Source: Chloroflexota bacterium (GTDB lineage Bacteria > Chloroflexota > Dehalococcoidia > Plut-88900). From it: a stretch of DNA of 9,374 bases. The translations under genes and the position numbers were made by a program. Location of the stretch: assembly GCA_022572865.1 (NCBI GenBank), contig JACZVB010000029.1, positions 1 through 9,374 of the forward strand, read 5' to 3'. The notes under the pieces are model-generated. The model was not told the origin of the DNA and ran no database searches. It saw only the letters and a list, made by a program, of their open reading frames with translations. This document shows, one piece after another, positions 5,697-9,374 of this stretch (positions are counted from its first letter, which is position 1; the number at the start of each line of letters is the position of its first letter).

Positions 5697-5751
5697 GAAC
5701 GGGCCGCTCACCCCCTATGTCCGCAGTGAGCGGAAGGGCAGGGGCCCGTTC
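5697..5751 (-). terminator. Large nested hairpin after the aldehyde dehydrogenase gene
   Basis: GAACGGGCC (5697-5705) and GGCCCGTTC (5743-5751) form a perfect 9-bp outer stem. Inside, CCGCTCAC (5704-5711) and GTGAGCGG (5726-5733) form a perfect 8-bp stem with a 14-nt loop; the two share bases 5704-5705. It lies 39 nt beyond the aldehyde dehydrogenase stop, in the gap before the PAC2 gene. No T-run follows on the - strand, so it may be a 3' stabiliser or a factor-assisted stop rather than a classic intrinsic terminator. Confidence 0.5.
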
Positions 5752-5790
5752 TGCTCTTCATTCCGTTAGGAAAAGAGCCTGGTCGAGATT

Positions 5791-7203
5791 TTACAGGTGC
5801 ATCACCACCATCTTCAACTCGGTCATCTCCTCGACGGCGTAGCGAGGGCCTTCCTTGCCCATGCCGCTGTTCTTCAGCCCTCCGTAGGGCATCAGGTCGG
5901 CGCGCCACTGGGGACTCCAGTTGATGTGGAGGCTGCCCGACTCTACTTCCTTTGCGAACTTCATGGCCCAGTCGATATTCTGGGTGAAGATGCCGGCGGA
6001 GAGGCCGTACTCGCTGTCATTGGCGAGGGCGATGGCATCGTTGATATCATCCACGGGGGTGACGGCCACCGCGGGCCCGAACAGCTCATCACAGGAGACC
6101 CGCATCTCGGGCTTGACGTCCGCGACTATCGTGGGGGAGAAGAGGGCCCCTTCCCGGTCGCCGCCGGTGAGCACTCTCGCGCCTCCGGCCACGGCTTCCG
6201 ATATCCACTCGCCGACCCGCACGGCATCCTCTTCCCGTATCATCGGACCCATCTGCATCCCCTCGGTTATTGGGTTGCCCATCTTGATGGCCTCCACCCC
6301 GATTTTGAGGCCATCCAACAGATCGGAGTAGATGCTTCTGTCGGCCAGTACCCGCTGGGTGGAGATGCACACCTGGCCCGAATTGGCAAACCCACCGACC
6401 ACCGTGGCCTTGATCACCTTGTCCATATCGGCGTCTGGCATGACTATCAAGGGGCTGTTGGAGCCCAGTTCCATGGTCACCTTCTTTATGCCGGCGATCC
6501 TACAGATATGCTCCCCTACCTCCTTGCTGCCGGTGAAGGTGATCTTGCGTATCCTGGGATCGCCGCTGATGGAATCCCCGATCACCCGGCCGCTGCCGGT
6601 GACGCACTGGATAGCCTCTGGCGGCAGCCCCGCATCCAGCAGGACCTCCACCAGCTTCAGGGCCGAGAGGGGGGTATCCGTGGCCGGTTTGATTATCACC
6701 GAGTTGCCGGCAGCCAGGGCCGGGCCCACCTTGTGCATGACCAGATTCAGTGGAAAGTTGAAGGGGCTGATGGCGGCGACGACGCCGCAGGGGACCCGTA
6801 TTGTGAACCCGAACTGGCCCGACCAGCTAGGAGCGCCGTCCAGGGGGACCGTCTCACCGTGTATCCTCTTGGCCTCCTCAGCGGAGCCGATAAGGGTCTG
6901 GACGGCCCGGTCGACCTCCACCCTGCCCTCGGCAATGACCTTGCCCTCCTCCAGGGTTATGATCCGGGCATGGTCCTCCCTCCTCTCTTCCAGAAGGTCG
7001 GCGGCCTTTTTCAGGATCCGGTAGCGCTCATGGCCGGGCATCTTGGCCATCACCTTGGCCCCTCGGACCGCGCTGGCGATGGCGGCGTCCACATCGGACT
7101 CGTCACCGGCGGGGATGGTATCGATCTGCTCGCCATTGAAGGGATTAACGACGGGAATTTTGTTATCCTTATCGATCCACTCTCCGTTAATGTACATCTT
7201 CAT
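5791..7203 (-). CDS. NAD(P)-dependent aldehyde dehydrogenase (lactaldehyde / phosphonoacetaldehyde / semialdehyde type)
   Basis: ATG at 7203 is chosen because GGAGG (7214-7210) lies 6 nt upstream; the frame extends 7 codons further without such a site. The product is 470 residues, normal for the family, beginning MKMYINGEWID. Catalytic features are complete: Asn149 (SPFNFPLN), Lys172 of the cofactor site (IIKPATDTP), the cofactor loop FTGSKEVG (223-230), general base Glu245 (MELGSNSP), nucleophile Cys279 (NSGQVCISTQRV) and Glu373 in DELFGP. The GQVCIS-QR form and the C-terminal MPYGGLKNSGMGKEGPRYAVEEMTE resemble the group holding lactaldehyde, phosphonoacetaldehyde and sulfoacetaldehyde dehydrogenases, so a small C2-C4 aldehyde or semialdehyde is a fair guess. 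It follows the class III PLP enzyme by 100 nt on the same strand and probably oxidises the aldehyde that enzyme makes. Substrate and NAD/NADP preference remain open. Confidence 0.92.
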   Translation of the reverse strand: MKMYINGEWIDKDNKIPVVNPFNGEQIDTIPAGDESDVDAAIASAVRGAKVMAKMPGHERYRILKKAADLLEERREDHARIITLEEGKVIAEGRVEVDRAVQTLIGSAEEAKRIHGETVPLDGAPSWSGQFGFTIRVPCGVVAAISPFNFPLNLVMHKVGPALAAGNSVIIKPATDTPLSALKLVEVLLDAGLPPEAIQCVTGSGRVIGDSISGDPRIRKITFTGSKEVGEHICRIAGIKKVTMELGSNSPLIVMPDADMDKVIKATVVGGFANSGQVCISTQRVLADRSIYSDLLDGLKIGVEAIKMGNPITEGMQMGPMIREEDAVRVGEWISEAVAGGARVLTGGDREGALFSPTIVADVKPEMRVSCDELFGPAVAVTPVDDINDAIALANDSEYGLSAGIFTQNIDWAMKFAKEVESGSLHINWSPQWRADLMPYGGLKNSGMGKEGPRYAVEEMTELKMVVMHL

Positions 7204-7303
7204 AGTGGTCCTCCTTCCACGCAATGAATATCAGCAGGCGTATCTAGATTATCGGGACTGAGCCGGGCCTATTATAACCCAATCTCGATTCGGGCCACGG
7301 GCA

Positions 7304-8617
7304 TCAGAGGCCTACCTCCAGCATCGTATCTTCGAGAATGGAAACACCTCTGTCCAGCTCTTCGTAGGTGATGGTGAGGGGCGGAGCGATACGCCACACG
7401 TTGCCTATGTTGGCATAGGAGGCCTGCTGAAGGACCAGTCCGTTTTCCAGGCACCGCCGGGTCAACAGGTCTGCCTCCTCTCCGGCGGGCTCCTTGCTCA
7501 CCGGGTCCTTCACCAGCTCTATCCCCAGGAGAAGGCCCCGGCCCCGCACATCGCCTATTATGGGGTGCTCCTCCTTCAGGTTGTTAAACGCGTCCCTCAG
7601 GTACTGGCCCTTCTTCTGGGCCTCCTCGACCAGCCCCTCCTCGATGATGACGTCCAGGACGGCAAGGCCCACCGCTGCGGCAAAGGGATCGTTCTGGTGA
7701 GAGGACATGAAAGCCATCCCCTTCCGGTGCACGTCCTCCTCTATCTCTGCTGAGGTGATGACGGCCGAGAGGGGCATCCCCGCGCCCAGGGTCTTGGAGA
7801 GGGCCAGGATATCCGGGACGACACCATCCTGCTGGAAGGCGAACATTGCGCCCACCCTGCCCAGGCCCGTCTGGGCCTCATCCAGAATGAACAGCATCCC
7901 CCTCTCATGGCACAGCTCCTTCACGACCTGGAAGTATCCGGGGGGAGGCTCGATGATACCGGCAGCGCTGAGTATCGGTTCGGCTATGAAACCAGCCAGG
8001 GAGCCGGTGGTCTGAGAATCTATCATCTCGAACCCCAGCCTGGCACAGGCGTAGTCGCAGGATGGGAAGGTCAGTTTCAAGGGGCAGCGATAGCAATGAG
8101 GTGTGGGGATTGCGAAGCTGCCGGGGACCCAGGGCCCGAATCCGGCGCGCCGCGGCATGAATGTGACGCTCATCGCTCCCGCCGTGTGGCCGTGATACCC
8201 CTGGATTATGCCCACCATCTCGAACTTTCCGGTAAACATCTTGGCGATTTTCAAGGCCACCTCGGTGGACTCACCGCCGGTGCTGAGGAACAGGGATTTT
8301 CTCAGAGGCTCGGGGAGGAGCCCTGCCAGCCTCTCCGCCAGCTGTATCACCTCCTCGCTGACCAGGCGGCTGTTCAGATGAAGGATCCGCTCGCAGCTCC
8401 TCTTCAGGGCCTGGGCTATGCGGGGATGGTTGTGTCCCAGGCTGGCGGCCATCTGTCCAGAACCGAAGTCCAGAAACTCTTTGCCGTCCCGGTCTATCAT
8501 GGTGGCGCCCTTGCCTTCGGCGATGATGGGCGCCGCGTAATCCTTGGTAGTCCTGAACAGATGCCTCTGGGCGACGGCTATAAGCTCCTCCGTGGAGCGA
8601 GGGTCTTTATCCATCAT
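7304..8617 (-). CDS. Class III PLP-dependent aminotransferase, 2,2-dialkylglycine-decarboxylase-like
   Basis: 437 residues. The first of two ATGs (8617) has GGAGG (8629-8625) 7 nt upstream. PLP features: STGGE (112-116) for phosphate binding, Tyr141-His142 beside the ring, Asp246 (LDEAQTGLGR), and Lys275 (ALSKTLGAG) for the Schiff base. Compared from memory with Burkholderia dialkylglycine decarboxylase (about 433 residues), long blocks match with a constant offset of 3: DF(T/G)SGQM, GSFAIP-P, IAEPILS-GII, DILxLSKTLGAGxPL, IGDVRGRGLLLG, RIAPPLT. Gln55 and Arg409 match that enzyme's Gln52 and Arg406, but Trp138 is Tyr141 and Ser215 is Ala218. A four-cysteine segment (Cys175, 178, 187, 191) occurs in many class III enzymes. 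It could be a decarboxylating transaminase or an ordinary omega-amine/4-aminobutyrate transaminase. The adjacent aldehyde dehydrogenase favours an aldehyde-forming reaction. It is divergent from the PotA-like gene. Confidence 0.88.
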   Translation of the reverse strand: MMDKDPRSTEELIAVAQRHLFRTTKDYAAPIIAEGKGATMIDRDGKEFLDFGSGQMAASLGHNHPRIAQALKRSCERILHLNSRLVSEEVIQLAERLAGLLPEPLRKSLFLSTGGESTEVALKIAKMFTGKFEMVGIIQGYHGHTAGAMSVTFMPRRAGFGPWVPGSFAIPTPHCYRCPLKLTFPSCDYACARLGFEMIDSQTTGSLAGFIAEPILSAAGIIEPPPGYFQVVKELCHERGMLFILDEAQTGLGRVGAMFAFQQDGVVPDILALSKTLGAGMPLSAVITSAEIEEDVHRKGMAFMSSHQNDPFAAAVGLAVLDVIIEEGLVEEAQKKGQYLRDAFNNLKEEHPIIGDVRGRGLLLGIELVKDPVSKEPAGEEADLLTRRCLENGLVLQQASYANIGNVWRIAPPLTITYEELDRGVSILEDTMLEVGL

Positions 8618-8753
8618 CCATATTCCTCCAGTGGCCCAGGTCCTCGGGGAAGGGCCGGGCCGGGTGTCTGGTCACATTCTACCCCCAGGCCGCAAGGGCC
8701 GGGTAGAGGGGCCGGGTCGCGAGGGCCTCTCCATCTGACTGAGGAGAGGATGT

Positions 8754-8802
8754 CGATGGCCGGCCGGTTGGGGGCCTCTTGGCCACGGCTCTCCGGCCAT
8801 CG
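8754..8802. promoter_or_regulatory. 10-bp inverted repeat upstream of the aminotransferase
   Basis: CGATGGCCGG (8754-8763) and CCGGCCATCG (8793-8802) are perfectly complementary, with 29 nt between. Inside, GGCC (8773-8776) and GGCC (8781-8784) can pair around a TCTT loop. It lies 137-185 nt upstream of the aminotransferase start and 30 nt behind the -35 of the first + strand promoter. It could be a pair of operator half-sites or a leader hairpin of the - strand transcript. Confidence 0.4.
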
Positions 8803-8832
8803 CATAACCCAGCGCAAACAGTTTTCGACGGG

Positions 8833-8861
8833 TTGACAAAGCACAGTGGCCCAAATATACT
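8833..8861 (+). promoter_or_regulatory. Consensus-like sigma-70 promoter P1 for the transporter operon
   Basis: A perfect TTGACA (8833-8838), exactly 17 nt of spacer and TATACT (8856-8861, 5 of 6 to TATAAT). Start of transcription is expected near 8868, giving a leader of about 230 nt to the ATG at 9098. Such a long leader leaves room for RNA-level control. Confidence 0.75.
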
Positions 8862-8895
8862 ACGGTATCTTTTCGCCCCGTGGAATGGCATCAAT

Positions 8896-8960
8896 CCTCT
8901 TCGAGGAAACCTCTAATGACGGGTTGTTTTCGGGCGTGAGGTCAACTGCAAGTTTCCTCG
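8896..8960 (+). promoter_or_regulatory. Leader inverted repeat with competing pairings
   Basis: CGAGGAAAC (8902-8910) and GTTTCCTCG (8952-8960) form a perfect 9-bp long-range stem. The GAGG in its left arm (8903-8906) can instead pair with CCTC at 8896-8899 or at 8910-8913, and the latter CCTC can also pair with GAGG at 8938-8941. These are mutually exclusive, as in attenuators and riboswitch expression platforms. No T-run follows and no known riboswitch class was recognised, so the site might instead be a protein-binding inverted repeat just upstream of promoter P2. Confidence 0.4.
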
Positions 8961-8975
8961 GTTCATGTTGGCTGG

Positions 8976-9004
8976 TTGATAACAACATTATAGGAAGCTA
9001 TACT
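8976..9004 (+). promoter_or_regulatory. Second sigma-70 promoter P2 for the transporter operon
   Basis: TTGATA (8976-8981, 5 of 6), exactly 17 nt of spacer and TATACT (8999-9004), 143 nt downstream of P1 and with the same -10 hexamer. Transcripts would start near 9011, giving a leader of about 87 nt. It lies 15 nt after the leader inverted repeat, so that element is transcribed only from P1. Confidence 0.7.
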
Positions 9005-9097
9005 TACCCATCATCTTGTGAACTATTTCATAAATGATACGGGCATGGTTCCGTTTAAAGGAAGGATAGAAGCAACAAGAGGGGGTCCAGGATAACG

Positions 9098-9374
9098 ATG
9101 GCACAAGCACTGTCAGGGATAAGTGGAGCCAGTATCTCCCTAAGGAACCTAACAAAGCATTACGGAGAGGTAAGAGCCCTGGATGGCGCCAACCTGGAGA
9201 TCAAAGCGGGAGAGTTCATAACTCTTCTGGGGCCCAGCGGGTCTGGCAAGACCACCTGCCTCATGATGATAGCGGGATTCGTCATCCCCACCAGTGGTGA
9301 CATCCTGCTGGATGGCAAGTCCATCATAAGCATACCCACCTATAAGCGAAACCTGGGGATGGTGTTCCAGAACT
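9098..9374 (+). CDS. potA: ABC transporter ATP-binding protein, PotA-like (3' end outside the window)
   Basis: 92 residues are present before the window ends. The ATG at 9098-9100 is preceded by AGGA (9089-9092) at 5 nt and a GAGGGGG (9079-9085) a little further up. The segment ISLRNLTKHYGEVRALDGANLEIKAGEF is the normal start of an importer ATPase. The Walker A motif is GPSGSGKT (45-52), and the Q-loop glutamine is Gln91 in GMVFQN. FVIPTSGDILLDGKSI and PTYKRNLGMVFQ are typical of the spermidine/putrescine (PotA) and related iron/thiamine/glycine-betaine-type ATPases. Signature motif, Walker B and the C-terminal TOBE domain lie beyond the edge, so the substrate class is uncertain. In such operons the permeases and a binding protein usually follow. 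The divergent aminotransferase and aldehyde dehydrogenase make an amine or amino-compound importer plausible. Two promoters upstream suggest real control. Confidence 0.85.
   Translation, partial: MAQALSGISGASISLRNLTKHYGEVRALDGANLEIKAGEFITLLGPSGSGKTTCLMMIAGFVIPTSGDILLDGKSIISIPTYKRNLGMVFQN

Larger units (their letters stand above)
8618..9097. other. 480-nt divergent control region between the aminotransferase and the transporter ATPase
   Basis: The left half (8630-8810) is very GC-rich, with three copies of GGGCCGGG (8652-8659, 8696-8703, 8709-8716), a hairpin CTACCC/GGGTAG (8679-8684 / 8701-8706), and the inverted repeat 8754-8802. The right half is much more AT-rich and carries two + strand promoters, an inverted repeat between them, and the transporter leader. 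Two tiny leader frames occur: 11 codons from ATG 9034 and 16 codons from ATG 9045. The latter ends at 9095, 2 nt before the transporter ATG; neither has a good ribosome binding site. I found no convincing - strand promoter for the aminotransferase. Confidence 0.7.

Noticed and set aside
5797..7227. 476-codon open frame on the + strand antisense to the aldehyde dehydrogenase
   Set aside because: It mirrors the dehydrogenase almost base for base, its translation is His/Gly/Asp-rich without any family pattern, and it results from codon bias in a GC-rich gene. The - strand protein has all catalytic residues.
7271..7276. TATAAT on the - strand between the aminotransferase and aldehyde dehydrogenase genes, as an internal promoter
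   Set aside because: The sequence 17 nt upstream is GC-rich with no -35 likeness and no extended -10, so an internal start is possible but unsupported.
8618..8832. Possible structured non-coding RNA gene in the GC-rich block
   Set aside because: The many GGCC pairings are expected at this base composition and no known RNA family or flanking promoter/terminator pair was seen.
7907..8836. 309-codon + strand frame over the aminotransferase and the divergent region
   Set aside because: It is a shadow of the aminotransferase; the part beyond the gene is Gly/Pro/Arg-rich filler from GC-rich DNA.
8846..9037. 63-codon frame in the transporter leader
   Set aside because: It has no ribosome binding site, overlaps both promoters and the inverted repeat, and shows no domain-like sequence.

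Overview
The window is a GC-rich bacterial stretch (by eye about 60% G+C) with nine recognisable coding regions, seven of them complete at both ends and unbroken. Its gaps are full of short palindromic repeats. The repeats (CCGTTC/GAACGG arms, GTCCTGAGCTC-GTCGAAGG units, TCCCGA-N2/3-TCGGGA hairpins) together with the gene mix (solo CNB-domain protein, bacterial PAC2 protein, Amidohydro_2 protein, creatinase-like M24 protein) recall Chloroflexota of the Dehalococcoidia type. That placement is from memory of such genomes and is inference; no rRNA or marker gene is present.

Left part (1-2009): the 3' end of an unrecognised + strand gene with a strong hairpin after its stop; a small three-helix membrane protein (+); a 58-residue piece of an antibiotic-biosynthesis-monooxygenase-like (ABM) protein (-) with a very good ribosome binding site but lacking the second half of the domain; and, divergent from it, a solo cyclic-nucleotide-binding-like domain protein (+) with unusual cysteines. 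A cluster of repeats fills the convergent gap to the next gene and contributes the last codons of that gene.

Middle and right part (2010-8617): five - strand genes. In transcription order from the right they are a class III PLP enzyme closely resembling 2,2-dialkylglycine decarboxylase, an NAD(P)-dependent aldehyde dehydrogenase, a PAC2-family protein, an Amidohydro_2 metal-dependent hydrolase and an M24 peptidase/creatinase-family protein. Gaps of 100-251 nt, hairpins and promoter-like sequences suggest several transcription units rather than one operon. The first two genes are the most likely pair: an amine or amino acid would be converted to an aldehyde and then oxidised.

Right edge (8618-9374): a 480-nt divergent control region leads into the start of a PotA-like ABC transporter ATPase on the + strand, cut by the window end. 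It holds two near-consensus sigma-70 promoters with the same -10 hexamer, a long inverted repeat between them with competing pairings, and a second 10-bp inverted repeat on the aminotransferase side. The layout suggests linked uptake and breakdown of an amine or related nitrogen compound, but the substrate cannot be read from sequence.

No CRISPR array, tRNA, rRNA, transposase, toxin-antitoxin or defence system was seen. The most interesting items are the repeat-borne promoters at 4462-4664, the potA leader, and the substituted active site of the dialkylglycine-decarboxylase-like enzyme.
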